Below the pieces are notes generated by a model that was not told where the DNA came from, ran no database searches, and worked only from the letters and a program-made list of their open reading frames with translations. From assembly GCA_947258585.1 (NCBI GenBank), contig CAMYIZ010000065.1:1-64000 (forward strand): a stretch of 64,000 nucleotides of DNA, given 5' to 3'. The position numbers and the translations under genes were made by a program. This DNA comes from an uncultured Haliea sp. GTDB taxonomy: Bacteria > Pseudomonadota > Gammaproteobacteria > Pseudomonadales > Halieaceae. Of the stretch, positions 9,249-18,467 are shown in pieces (the stretch's first letter is position 1; each line of letters begins with the position of its first letter).

Positions 9249-10247
9249 TTAGTGCAGGAAAAGTCGCAGTACTCTGCCTGTATGGCCTACGACGAACACT
9301 CCACCACTACCGGTAGCGGCCTGCTGATACCAGTTGGAGTTCACGTCCGAGTCCGGCACAGCGGAAAAGGTGGCTCCGTCGTCAGTGCTCACCAACATGT
9401 TGCGCATGCCGGGGACAATAACCAGTCCGTCCGGCGACGAGCTCACACCGAGTAGGTTACCGCCAAGCCCGGGATCGACCCGCTCCCAATGATCGCCCGA
9501 ATCTTTCGTCTTCAACACGATACCGTTCTGCCCGACGGCATAACCATTCCCGTCTGTTCGCACATGTACGGCAGAAATCGACTCATCCCCCTGACGTACC
9601 AACCGCCAGCTTGAACCGCGGTCATCGCTGACTACTACAAGCCCAAACTCACCAGCGACAATGATACGTCCGGCCGCCGTAATCTCGACCGCATAGAGAT
9701 GGGGGTCGTAGCCCTCCTCCACAAAACTCGAGAACGCAACATCGGGTGCGGCCCAGCTTGCGCCACCATCGGTGGATATCCATACCTCGCCGAATCCACC
9801 GACCGCGACTGCCAGCCCATCTTCGTGGGCGTCAATCGAGAGTAAGCGCTCCTCGACACCTACCCGACGCTCTGTCCAGGCACCGCTTTCATCCCGTACC
9901 AGCACCAGACCCATCTGCCCAACGGCAATGATACGATTCCCTGCCAGCGTGACATCCAGTAACGCCAAGTCTGTATCGACTTCCTGTGCAACCCAACTCT
10001 TCCCGCCGTCGCCGGTAAGCAGGACGGTTCCACGGTCCCCCACTGCGGCACCGCGGGCACCGTCATGAGCGAAGGAAACTCCAAACAGGGGCCGGTGCGC
10101 GACGCCGCCCCGGACGAGTTCCACGGAAACTGGCGGATCGTCGATACCCGCCTGCGCTGAACTGGTAATGCCCGTGAGAGCAAGTACCGTCATAGCGAGC
10201 GCAGCCAAGGACTGCCCGACAAGAGCTTTTACTGTGGAGTTATACAT
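9249..10247 (-). CDS. YCF48-like beta-propeller, exported
   Basis: A 332-aa exported protein. The start at 10247 gives a clean signal peptide (MYNSTVKALVGQSLAALAM..., cleavage near residue 33 after SSAQA) and avoids overlap with the MMPL stop. Six or more repeats of the photosynthesis-system-II-assembly/BNR type follow, each with a G-x-V/L-x-x-S/T-x-D-x-G-x-S-W core (TGDGGKSW, STDGGASW, SDDRGSSW, KTKDSGDHW, STDDGATF). Such propellers regularly accompany DUF1329/DUF1302/MMPL gene sets. It probably acts as a periplasmic partner of the transporter; ligand unknown. Confidence 0.85.
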   Translation of the reverse strand: MYNSTVKALVGQSLAALAMTVLALTGITSSAQAGIDDPPVSVELVRGGVAHRPLFGVSFAHDGARGAAVGDRGTVLLTGDGGKSWVAQEVDTDLALLDVTLAGNRIIAVGQMGLVLVRDESGAWTERRVGVEERLLSIDAHEDGLAVAVGGFGEVWISTDGGASWAAPDVAFSSFVEEGYDPHLYAVEITAAGRIIVAGEFGLVVVSDDRGSSWRLVRQGDESISAVHVRTDGNGYAVGQNGIVLKTKDSGDHWERVDPGLGGNLLGVSSSPDGLVIVPGMRNMLVSTDDGATFSAVPDSDVNSNWYQQAATGSGGVFVVGHTGRVLRLFLH

Positions 10248-10288
10248 AGTGGTTACCCGAGCTGTCACAGTCTGATAATAAACCGGTA

Positions 10289-12718
10289 TCACACTCTCCC
10301 CTCGGCCTGCACTGGCCACAATTCGGACAGATTAAGGTGTTCGCTTATAAGCAGGTCATCGCGCTGCACAAACCGCGGTTTGAGAAACCACACCATCACG
10401 GGTAACACGAATAGTGCCATGATCATGTTGATAACCATTACTGCACCCAGCAGCAGGCCCATGTCCGCAAGAAATTTGAGGTCTGACAGGAAATACCATG
10501 GCATGATGCCGATCAGCATGATTGTCGCAGTGAATGCGATAGCGCGCCCGGTGGTCGTGACCGCTTCTTTGATGATCGCTTCAAAATCACCTCCCTGATT
10601 TTCGTATTCGTCACAGACACGGGCCAGCAGGTAGATGCCATAGTCAATACCGACGCCAATACCCATAGCAGCGACGAGTAGTGAGTTGATGTCGAGCCCC
10701 ATATCCATCGCATAGAGCATGGCGATGATAACGAAGTTGGCCATATTCACCTGCGATATCAGGATGATACCTGCGAGCCATGACTTGAAGGCAATCGCCG
10801 AGAGCACAAACATGAGAATACTGAGGACCACCACGATCACCCAGTAATGCTCCTTGACGGTGTCGTTCACTGCCTGTTGCAGAGCGATGGTGCCGCTACC
10901 GAGTCGAACCGTAAAATCGGGATGCTCCATGCCGAGCTGCTCGACGGCTGCACGCGCGTCGGAAAGAGCTTTGTCCACTGTTTCCTGCCGATTGTCGCGA
11001 TACCACAGTGAAACGGTGGCGTTCTGCTGCCTCATGTCGATAACGTGACTGAAAGCCTTGGGACCACTGCCCATCATCGCAGCGGACGCTGCTGCTTGCG
11101 TGGCACGGTCATTGGGATCCATGGGCATCCACCGGGGATCACCACCGTTGTACAGCCGGGCACCTTCCGCCAGGTAGTCCGCAAACGACAGGGTCGCGCG
11201 GGGCGGACTGTCAGAGCGCTCCATGATGTCCTGCAGGGCATGCATCGTGTGAATAGCGTCCGCCTTGCGCGCAGTCTTCTCCAGCGTTTCCGTCTCTTTG
11301 GACTCAAGCACCAGCTCCAGCGTATTAACGCCCGGGAAGTTGTCATTGATGCTGCGCACAGCAACATTGAACTCTGAGTCCTCCCACAGTAGTGCGCTGC
11401 CTTCTACCGGGTTGCCGACCTTGATGGCAGCGCCGAAGTAGATCGATACAACGCCACAGAGCACCAGAACAAAGCCGGTGTAGCGCGCTCGGGTCCCCGT
11501 CGTCAACATCGCCACTTGGTACAGCACTCGCGCCATCCACTGATGAATACCTCCCGCGCTATTGTCCCGCGCGACGATGACGTGCAGATTGCGCGGCGTC
11601 GGTAGACGAGTCAGGATCAGAGGGGCAAGTAGCACAGAGGTGGGCAGCAAGATAAGTGCCCAGTATCCGGCAAAGATCGCAAAGCGCTGCATGGCGGGAA
11701 TCGGTGCAAGGACGATCAATAGGATAGCCAGTGCATCGGTAACAATTCCGAGCACACCCGGCCCCAGCATGACGCGCAGGGACAGCTCGCCCGCCTTATG
11801 CTTGTCGCCAACGACATCCAGTATTTCGTAGAAGCGCTCGATGTACTGCACGGTATGGCTGAATGCGCGGGCCACGAGCAATAGGGGGACGAGCAGCAGA
11901 AGTGGATCGACCGCAAGATCCATCCAGCCCGCGAAGCCAAACCCCCAAATGGCAGAAACGACACCCGTAATGGCTGGCGTCACCACACCTGCAATATTGC
12001 GCATATAAAGCAACAGAGCGGTAAATAATGCGATCAGCGTGACACCGAAAATCCACAGCATCTGTTCCTGGTATTCATACACCCACCCAATCAGTGCGGG
12101 CTCGCCTGCGAGATGCACCTCGTGACTTTCGTCGCGCGCAGACTCGACGAGATCCTGGACGTAGGCAAAGGTCTCTCCGAAGTCCAGCCTGTGCTCGATA
12201 AATGTTGCCTGGACCAGTGTTGCCGAACCGTCTTCGGAAACAAGAAATCCGCGCGCGTTAGGCGAACGCTGGACTCGAGTACGAAACTCATTAAGCTCGG
12301 ACTCTGTCTGCGGCACGGTGCTATCCATCAATGGACGCATGTTGATGCCATAGGGGGTAGCTTCGGCGTACCGGGCCTTGGATGTTGTAATCGACAACAC
12401 CTGATCGTGATCAACCGCGGGGGCGAGGTCTATGTCCTGGGTCATGTCCCAAACTTTCTGCAGCGTATCGGTGTTATAAATATCGCCGTCCGTACGCTTT
12501 ATCATGACTGACAGCGTCAATGGATTGCCGAAGTTCGGATGGTCCCGAAAGGTCTCCGCATACGGGTGACCGGTCGGTAACATGTCGGAGAATATGGTCT
12601 TGATCTGAACGTGCGGCAACCCTGCCGCCGAGACCGCGGTGATCAGTATTATAGCCGTGATGGCCAGCACCTGGTTTTTGAATGCCCAGACGGCTATCGC
12701 GTGACGCACTGTACCCAT
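10289..12718 (-). CDS. MMPL/RND-superfamily transporter
   Basis: An 809-aa RND-superfamily permease of the MMPL/HAE3 kind. It has TM1 near residues 10-30, a large periplasmic loop (about 40-210), five TMs, a second loop and five more TMs. The GIGVGIDYGIYLLARVCDEY segment near 690 carries the family's intramembrane acidic residue. RBS AGAGGAAT precedes the ATG. Length is close to other HAE3-type exporters, shorter than AcrB. It lies 62 bp downstream of a SurE gene and 41 bp upstream of the YCF48 gene, so it is co-transcribed. Likely moves a hydrophobic compound between membrane and periplasm; direction is unknown. Confidence 0.85.
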   Translation of the reverse strand: MGTVRHAIAVWAFKNQVLAITAIILITAVSAAGLPHVQIKTIFSDMLPTGHPYAETFRDHPNFGNPLTLSVMIKRTDGDIYNTDTLQKVWDMTQDIDLAPAVDHDQVLSITTSKARYAEATPYGINMRPLMDSTVPQTESELNEFRTRVQRSPNARGFLVSEDGSATLVQATFIEHRLDFGETFAYVQDLVESARDESHEVHLAGEPALIGWVYEYQEQMLWIFGVTLIALFTALLLYMRNIAGVVTPAITGVVSAIWGFGFAGWMDLAVDPLLLLVPLLLVARAFSHTVQYIERFYEILDVVGDKHKAGELSLRVMLGPGVLGIVTDALAILLIVLAPIPAMQRFAIFAGYWALILLPTSVLLAPLILTRLPTPRNLHVIVARDNSAGGIHQWMARVLYQVAMLTTGTRARYTGFVLVLCGVVSIYFGAAIKVGNPVEGSALLWEDSEFNVAVRSINDNFPGVNTLELVLESKETETLEKTARKADAIHTMHALQDIMERSDSPPRATLSFADYLAEGARLYNGGDPRWMPMDPNDRATQAAASAAMMGSGPKAFSHVIDMRQQNATVSLWYRDNRQETVDKALSDARAAVEQLGMEHPDFTVRLGSGTIALQQAVNDTVKEHYWVIVVVLSILMFVLSAIAFKSWLAGIILISQVNMANFVIIAMLYAMDMGLDINSLLVAAMGIGVGIDYGIYLLARVCDEYENQGGDFEAIIKEAVTTTGRAIAFTATIMLIGIMPWYFLSDLKFLADMGLLLGAVMVINMIMALFVLPVMVWFLKPRFVQRDDLLISEHLNLSELWPVQAEGRV

Positions 12719-12780
12719 CGACTATTCCTCTGTTATATGGTGGTGCTGGTACTTGCTGATTTGATTAGTGATAGACGCAG

Positions 12781-13590
12781 CTAGAGTGACTCAGGAAGCA
12801 TGGCTATCAACTTCTCGCGGTACTCCAAAGAACTTAGATCGAGCTTCAAAGGGGTGACCGAGACGAAATTGTCAGCAATTGCGCGCAAATCGGAGTCTGG
12901 ATGCGACTCGCCATCCTCGTAGGACAGCACGATCTGGTAATAAGGACTCCCCTCACCATCCAAGCGCTTTTCGGGGATGTAACAGCCGGGCGGCCGCTGC
13001 CCCTGGATTGTAACCTTGACGCCCTTTACTTCCGCAGATGGAACTCCGGGGAAATTAACATTGAGGAACACCCCCGGGTCCAGCTCCAGTCGTAGTAACT
13101 GCTGCAGCAGCGGCAGGCACCAACGCTGCGACGTTTCCCAGTGTATTTTTCGGTCCTCACCCACCGTAAAGTTCTTTTCCCCCGGCGCAAACACCTGGCT
13201 GATGGCGATGGCGGGGACCCCAAGTTGGGTGGCTTCACGTGCAGCGGCAATCGTTCCGGAATACGCCGTATCCTCAGCAAGGTTTGGCCCGCGGTTGATA
13301 CCGGATATACAGACTGAGGGGCGTCGGCCTGAAATGAGCTCGTGAATACCTAGCATGGTGCACTCCGTCGGCGTGCCACTCACGGCGAAGCGCCTGTCAT
13401 CCAGCTTGCACACGCGCATGGGAGAATCAATTGACAAGGAATGCGAGGCACCAGAACGATTTCCATCTGGTGCGACCACCCAGACATCATCCGAAATCTG
13501 CCTCACCACTTCTTCCAGAACCTTCATTCCCGGCGCATCAATGCCGTCATCGTTGACCAAAAGAATGCGGTGATCAGAAAGATCTCTCAT
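12781..13590 (-). CDS. SurE-family phosphatase (copy 1)
   Basis: A 269-aa SurE-family metal-dependent phosphomonoesterase. The start at 13590 (MRDLSDHR) is chosen over an upstream in-frame ATG because it matches the family N-terminus and has a GAGGC site. Metal/active-site motifs are VNDDG (12-16), SGASHS and SGINRGPNLAEDTAYSGT. SurE usually dephosphorylates nucleoside monophosphates and sits beside pcm/nlpD; neither is here. It heads the envelope operon and is divergent from the dikinase operon, with the shared 383-bp control region between them. A role in dephosphorylating a pathway intermediate is an inference from this context. Confidence 0.85.
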   Translation of the reverse strand: MRDLSDHRILLVNDDGIDAPGMKVLEEVVRQISDDVWVVAPDGNRSGASHSLSIDSPMRVCKLDDRRFAVSGTPTECTMLGIHELISGRRPSVCISGINRGPNLAEDTAYSGTIAAAREATQLGVPAIAISQVFAPGEKNFTVGEDRKIHWETSQRWCLPLLQQLLRLELDPGVFLNVNFPGVPSAEVKGVKVTIQGQRPPGCYIPEKRLDGEGSPYYQIVLSYEDGESHPDSDLRAIADNFVSVTPLKLDLSSLEYREKLIAMLPESL

Positions 13591-13659
13591 GGTACTGCCT
13601 CGCAGCCTAGCGGATTCGCGGAACACGCACCGCTTTCCCCCGCTTGAATTTATTCTTTA

Positions 13660-13683
13660 TTGTCGGACAATATTATTGTACAA
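13660..13683. promoter_or_regulatory. paired GntR/FadR-type operators, SurE1 side
   Basis: TTGTCGGACAA (13660-13670) is a perfect palindrome around a central G and is followed 5 bp later by TTGTACAA (13676-13683), the zero-spacer form of the same class. They lie 70-93 bp before the SurE1 start, where RNA polymerase for the minus-strand operon should bind. Confidence 0.55.
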
Positions 13684-13844
13684 CAGCAGCACTGTACAAC
13701 AAGATTCGTTGCCGAGAAAGCCCCGCAAGATGTTTTGCGCAACTTACGGCGCATAATGTGGAAACATGCTTTAGCACCCGTGGTGCCATGAACTGAATCG
13801 ACCGATTTGGTAGTTGAACAAGCTCTGGAATGAAATTACTATGA

Positions 13845-13872
13845 TTGCTATTGTACTACAATGTTGTATAAC
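13845..13872 (+). promoter_or_regulatory. sigma70-like promoter with operator in the spacer
   Basis: TTGCTA (-35-like, 13845-13850), a 16-bp spacer and TATAAC (-10-like, 13867-13872) lie about 100 bp before the first gene of the nine-gene operon. The palindrome TTGTACTACAA (13851-13861) begins right after the -35 hexamer and fills most of the spacer, a position that fits repression by a GntR/FCD protein. Confidence 0.6.
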
Positions 13873-13973
13873 CAGGTGGCGCTATGTAGACTGCAAGATA
13901 TCCCTTGAAAGCCCGACTGAGGAACAATGTCGCACAGCTTTATCGGAACAATAATCCAAATAAGGAGAAGACC

Positions 13974-14735
13974 ATGACCAAGCTATTCTTGGATACCGAC
14001 AAATACGGCGATGAATCCCCCTCTGCGGTGGTCGCTGCCTTTCATGGCAGTCTGCACGAGATCGTCCGTCAGCGCCTCGAAGAATCCGGCGCCGAATGGA
14101 AAGACTTCGTGCTTGGCGACGCCACCACACTGATCACCAAGAAAGATTTCGAGACAGTGGACAGGACTTTAGTAGATGCCGGTCATCGTTACGACTGGTC
14201 TGCAGGCATCTCTCAGAAGGAGCGCCCAGACGCCTACAAGCCAGCTGACGGGACTAGCGACGCCGACCTTGCCACCTTTTGCTTCGTACACCCCGATGCG
14301 CCACTCGCCAACCCGGATGCTGAAGGCCGCGAACTCCGAGGCGTCGGCGACAACGTCGTACGGTATAAGGAAAATACCACCGGTATTGCCCGGTATATCC
14401 GCTCCACGGACCGCGTCCTGAAATGGCTCACAGAGGGAGTACCTGAGAATACGATTGCCGTCATCGACGATTCCGGCGGCACCCTGACAGCGCCCATCCT
14501 GGAGCAGTTCAAAGGCGTCATATGCGCCGGTGGAACCGTTCGCTCGCACCTGGGCATACTGACTAGGGAGTACGGCATCCCCTGCCTGATGAACGCCAAG
14601 GTCAATGGCATCATGGAAGGCGATACGGTGACCATCGAATCCACTGCCCGCGCCAAAACAGCCGAGGATTACCAGGGCCAGACAAAGCGTGAGGTAACTG
14701 GCAACGTCTGGCGCATAGCCAAACGTGAAGAATGA
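13974..14735 (+). CDS. stand-alone phosphohistidine swivel-domain protein (PEP-utilising enzyme mobile domain)
   Basis: A 253-aa protein; the start at 13974 follows AAGGAGA. The C-terminal half (about 150-235) has the swivel-domain signature of PEP synthase/PPDK/Enzyme I: CAGGTVRSHLGILTREYGIP with His192 as the phosphorylated residue. The N-terminal about 140 residues are not recognised. There is no ATP-grasp or PEP barrel, so it must receive phosphate from another protein, presumably the dikinase-like product at 18468. A separate swivel subunit recalls phenylphosphate synthase, whose subunits are also split PEP-synthase pieces. First gene of the nine-gene operon, controlled by the promoter at 13845. 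Confidence 0.8.
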   Translation: MTKLFLDTDKYGDESPSAVVAAFHGSLHEIVRQRLEESGAEWKDFVLGDATTLITKKDFETVDRTLVDAGHRYDWSAGISQKERPDAYKPADGTSDADLATFCFVHPDAPLANPDAEGRELRGVGDNVVRYKENTTGIARYIRSTDRVLKWLTEGVPENTIAVIDDSGGTLTAPILEQFKGVICAGGTVRSHLGILTREYGIPCLMNAKVNGIMEGDTVTIESTARAKTAEDYQGQTKREVTGNVWRIAKREE

Positions 14736-14812
14736 CGCCATCCACTAACAGATAGCCCGTGTCACCTTAGCTCGCGTGACGCCTGCGATAATAGCAATAA
14801 GGGAATGACCTG

Positions 14813-16369
14813 ATGAAACTCGACTACGCACAACTACTGGAAAGCAACAATCTTCTGCAGATTAACGGCGATGAAACCTACTGGCTATGCGTCACCCGCA
14901 CCGTGCAGGAATCCAAGCTGTTCCCGGTTCCGGCCTACATGTTGATGTCCTACCTCAACGCTTTCTACCGCTACCCGGCTCTGCTGCGCAAGATCGAAGA
15001 CCACATGAGTGCGGAGGAAGTTGGCGACCGTGCCCGCCACATGGGCGCGAAAGCCAACGCGATCGCCATGTGGGGCCTTCCCTGTTTTTACTTGCTGGGC
15101 CGCGAGTGGATGATCAACATGGGACTCCTGCGGCCACAGGATGCCGCGGAAGACGTAGCCTATATCCTTGATTTCTGGAAGCGTTTTGAGCTGTCTTTCC
15201 GCCGCAATTCCGGGCACTTGACGGCATTTGAGGGCGGCCACCGCGGCCAGATTCACTCCGAAGCGCAGTTGCAGGTGTTCCACGCGGATCTGTACGACTG
15301 TAAAGTCGGCGACCCGCTGCATCAGGCAGCGCAGGCATTCGTCGCTTCCGCGTCACAGTATGCATTCCTCATTGCCTGTGAAAGTCGCATCAGCCTGCAC
15401 AACCACGGCCCTTACAATCTGGGCGATGACCGACAGATGATTGTTCGGGACTTCAACGACATAGCGGAGTACGACTTCCCATGGTTGGACGACGTTGCCG
15501 AGGCCGTGCCTTACAACAACCTCACGGTTACCATGGCCACCCGCGGCGTCAACTTCAATATCATGGATGACTGGGGCAGCTTCGAGTCAGATCCAGAGTT
15601 CAAGGACGAGAACATAGTCGGTGTCGGCCTGTATACCTCAGGTCCTCTGAGCGACGGATTCCTGCCGGTCGGAATGGGCAGCCGGGAAGAACTCACCCAG
15701 ACCTTCCTTGATTTGAATGACAAGGTGAAAGACGCAATGAGCCGCCTGTGGCAGAAGATGGCAGGTTGGTCGCGGGACCAGATGCTGGATGCGGGCGCCC
15801 TCACCTATTACGCAATCATCAAGGATCTGGCACACATTGCCGGCTGCTACGATCCGGAGGACTGGATCAAGATCGATCACCGCGCCGAGCGTTTCCGTCC
15901 TCTACTGAACGATGAGTATAGCCGGGATGCGCTTGGCGAAATCTGTGTCGGCGCAGCTCCCAGTCACCAGATCAACGAATACATGATGATGATGCACAAC
16001 GATGCTCCGACGCGCATTTATTCCCCCATTCCATACTCGATTCTTCTTGATGGCGACTATGCACCTACTGTTGGCGGCGTGGAACCTGGCATAACCTACC
16101 TGGATGAGAAAAAGGATGTCTATCGCACTACCGAGGGCACACTGAGCATTGACGAGTACAACGCGCGTGTTCGCAAGTTTCAGCCGGAGCTGCACAAGGA
16201 GGAAAACCGACTTTTCTGCGAAACCTCGGTCAAGTACCGCTATGACACGCCCGAGGCTGACGCACTCTACAAACTTTATCAGAAGCACTCCCGGAACCTG
16301 GTTGGCAAGGGCGCCGGGCTGCGCCGTGACGAGGTGGAAGCACTCCGCCAGAAAAGCAACAGGGGATAG
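14813..16369 (+). CDS. unrecognised 518-aa operon protein
   Basis: I do not recognise a family. The protein is soluble in appearance (no signal peptide or membrane span), mostly helical and rich in aromatic and acidic residues. Histidine/acid clusters stand out: GGHRGQIHSEAQ near 140, RISLHNHGPYNLGDDR near 195, and SHQINEYMMMMHND near 383. It is translated between the swivel protein and the acyl-CoA ligase, with only 2 bases before the ligase ATG. Since the dikinase partner lacks a substrate-binding PEP/pyruvate barrel, this protein is a candidate for the missing substrate-binding/phosphotransfer subunit. That is inference from context only. Confidence 0.6.
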   Translation: MKLDYAQLLESNNLLQINGDETYWLCVTRTVQESKLFPVPAYMLMSYLNAFYRYPALLRKIEDHMSAEEVGDRARHMGAKANAIAMWGLPCFYLLGREWMINMGLLRPQDAAEDVAYILDFWKRFELSFRRNSGHLTAFEGGHRGQIHSEAQLQVFHADLYDCKVGDPLHQAAQAFVASASQYAFLIACESRISLHNHGPYNLGDDRQMIVRDFNDIAEYDFPWLDDVAEAVPYNNLTVTMATRGVNFNIMDDWGSFESDPEFKDENIVGVGLYTSGPLSDGFLPVGMGSREELTQTFLDLNDKVKDAMSRLWQKMAGWSRDQMLDAGALTYYAIIKDLAHIAGCYDPEDWIKIDHRAERFRPLLNDEYSRDALGEICVGAAPSHQINEYMMMMHNDAPTRIYSPIPYSILLDGDYAPTVGGVEPGITYLDEKKDVYRTTEGTLSIDEYNARVRKFQPELHKEENRLFCETSVKYRYDTPEADALYKLYQKHSRNLVGKGAGLRRDEVEALRQKSNRG

Positions 16370-16371
16370 CC

Positions 16372-17856
16372 ATGCAAATCAGTAGCCTGATAAGCCGAGC
16401 GGCCAGGCACTTCGGCGACGCCCCCTGTCTGAGCGAAGGCGGCAGGACGGTCAGTTTCCGCGAGTTTGACGCTTCGACAAACCGCCTGGGTAACAGCCTG
16501 CTTGCTATGGGACTCGAACCCGGCGATCGCGTAGGTGTGATGCTACCCAACAGCATCGACTGTCTCGTAGTTTATTACGCGCTGGCCAAGTGCGGCTTGG
16601 TGCGGGTAGGGATGAATACACGCGAAAACATCGAGGACCATCGTTTCAAGTTGGGCGAGAGTGGCAGCCGGGCGGTAATTCACGACACCGCCGAACAGCT
16701 GAGCGGTGACGTCGAATATGTCATCGACCGCGAAGAGCTGGGTCTAATGACCGAACAGGGCGACAGCAGCGTCTGTGCGGTAGACCGAGACATGGATGCG
16801 CCGCTGCGATTGGGCTTTACCGGTGGCACGACCGGACAGCCCAAGGCCGTGACACTGTCCACCCGCGGCGAGCTCAGCGAGCTGGCCGCCTTTCTTACTG
16901 ACCTGGTTCCGGATATTCGGGAGGGCGACAGCTTTCTTCATGCGGCGCCTATCGCCCACGCATCAGGTGCCTTTTTCCTGCCGGCACTATGTCGCGGCGC
17001 GCACTCGTTGATCATGCCCAAATTTGACGCCGAAGAGTTCGTAAGGCTGGCAGTAGATACACAAGCTAGCCTGACATTCCTAGTCCCGACAATGCTGGCA
17101 ATGATTCTTGAAGTGCCTGGTATAAACGAGGCGAACCTCAATTTTCGACGAATCGCCTACGGGGCCTCACCCATCTCACCCCGGCTGCTCGAACGCGCGG
17201 AGTCACGTTTCGGCAGGGTGTTTGCACAGAGTTACGGGCAGGCAGAGAGCCCAATGGTCATCACCTGCCTTAAGCCCGAAGACCACGGCCGCATAGGCTC
17301 CTGTGGCCGCCCCTTCGTCATTGCGGACGTCGCAGTTCTCGACGATGATGATCGGCGGCTGCCTCCCGGAGAGACCGGAGAGATTTGTGTGCGCGGCCCG
17401 CAGATAATGGCAGGCTACTGGAACCGGCCAGACGCGACGGCAGAGGCTATGCGCAACGGCTGGCTGCACACGGGCGACATCGGCACCATGGACGAAGACG
17501 GATTTTTCTACTTACTAGACCGCAAAAATGACATGCTGATCTCCGGCGGTTTTAACGTGTACCCGCGAGAAGTCGAGGACGTTCTCATGTCCTGCGATGG
17601 CGTCGTTGAAGCAGCCGTGGTGGGTCTTCCAGATGAGAAATGGGGGGATCGCGTGCACGCAGTCGTGTCCGGACGTCCGGATCTCGACAGCGGTGTCGTT
17701 CTCACGTGGGCAAAATCCCGCCTCGCGAGCTACAAGTGTCCCAAGGACGTAGAAATCTGGCAGGAGCTCCCCAAGAGCGCAGCAAACAAGATCCTGCGCA
17801 GAAAGGTCCGCGAAATTATCGTGGATCGCGACTCCGCCGCCGCTGACGAGGTATAG
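16372..17856 (+). CDS. acyl-CoA synthetase (AMP-forming)
   Basis: A 494-aa ANL-superfamily ligase that activates a carboxylic acid with ATP and CoA through an acyl-adenylate. The phosphate-binding loop FTGGTTGQPKA is near 145-155, SYGQAESPM near 285, the hinge region is GWLHTGDIGTMDEDGFFYLLDRKND with GGFNVYPREVED, and the catalytic Lys lies in KSAANKILRRK near the C-terminus. Length is normal. It starts 2 bases after the preceding stop, so it is tightly coupled. In the model it would activate the carboxylation product. Acid specificity is not readable. Confidence 0.87.
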   Translation: MQISSLISRAARHFGDAPCLSEGGRTVSFREFDASTNRLGNSLLAMGLEPGDRVGVMLPNSIDCLVVYYALAKCGLVRVGMNTRENIEDHRFKLGESGSRAVIHDTAEQLSGDVEYVIDREELGLMTEQGDSSVCAVDRDMDAPLRLGFTGGTTGQPKAVTLSTRGELSELAAFLTDLVPDIREGDSFLHAAPIAHASGAFFLPALCRGAHSLIMPKFDAEEFVRLAVDTQASLTFLVPTMLAMILEVPGINEANLNFRRIAYGASPISPRLLERAESRFGRVFAQSYGQAESPMVITCLKPEDHGRIGSCGRPFVIADVAVLDDDDRRLPPGETGEICVRGPQIMAGYWNRPDATAEAMRNGWLHTGDIGTMDEDGFFYLLDRKNDMLISGGFNVYPREVEDVLMSCDGVVEAAVVGLPDEKWGDRVHAVVSGRPDLDSGVVLTWAKSRLASYKCPKDVEIWQELPKSAANKILRRKVREIIVDRDSAAADEV

Positions 17857-17859
17857 AGA

Positions 17860-18465
17860 ATGCAGGATTTACAACTAGTAATGCACGGTATTGCCGTAAA
17901 GAAGTACGCGACGGTGGATGAAATCTGCTCCATCACCGGACTCCAAAGTGACACGGTAAAAGAACTCGTGGGCCACGCAGTAGCCAGGGGGCGCGCAAGC
18001 GAGGCAAACGGCAAATATCTGTTGACACCAACGGGGCAGATAACGCTAAAGTCGGCGTATAGCAAGACTTATGGGAGCTTGCGCCGCGACGAAGAATTCG
18101 TTGCGACCTACCAAGACTTCGAACGCATTAACAACGACCTGAAGCAGGCCATAACAGAATGGCAGACCATCGGTATTGGTGGTCAGACCGTGGCCAACGA
18201 TCATTCGGACGAGGCCTACGACTCCGCAGTCATCGACCGCATTGGCGATATCCACGAACGGGTCGAAATCATTCTTGAGCGCCTTGGCAACCAGGAACCC
18301 CGTCTTAATCGATACAGCAAAAAGCTGCTTTCGGCGCTCGAAAAGGCAGAGGATGGGGATATACGTTGGGTCAGCGACGCGACCATGGAGAGCTACCACA
18401 CCGTTTGGTTCGAGTTGCATGAGGATCTGCTCCGGATCATGGGCCGCGAACGAGAGGAATTCTGA
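17860..18465 (+). CDS. small winged-helix-like protein inside dikinase operon
   Basis: A 201-aa protein without a certain family. Residues about 15-70 look like a winged helix (TVDEICSITGLQSDTVKELV..., then GKYLLTPTG as a wing). The remainder is helical with an ERINNDLKQAITEW stretch and an HERVEIILERL segment. It lies between the ligase and the dikinase with gaps of 2-3 bases, so it is made in fixed proportion with enzymes. That favours a structural or adaptor subunit over a classical repressor, although autoregulation is possible. Phenylphosphate synthase also needs a small third subunit, but no sequence similarity to it is claimed. Confidence 0.55.
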   Translation: MQDLQLVMHGIAVKKYATVDEICSITGLQSDTVKELVGHAVARGRASEANGKYLLTPTGQITLKSAYSKTYGSLRRDEEFVATYQDFERINNDLKQAITEWQTIGIGGQTVANDHSDEAYDSAVIDRIGDIHERVEIILERLGNQEPRLNRYSKKLLSALEKAEDGDIRWVSDATMESYHTVWFELHEDLLRIMGREREEF

Positions 18466-18467
18466 GC

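Larger units (their letters stand above)
13591..13973. promoter_or_regulatory. divergent promoter/operator region SurE1 // dikinase operon
   Basis: A 383-bp AT-richer gap between divergent operons. It holds three TTGT...ACAA palindromes (13660-13670, 13676-13683, 13851-13861), two close to the SurE side and one inside the dikinase-operon promoter. This is the most operator-dense stretch of the island. Confidence 0.65.
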
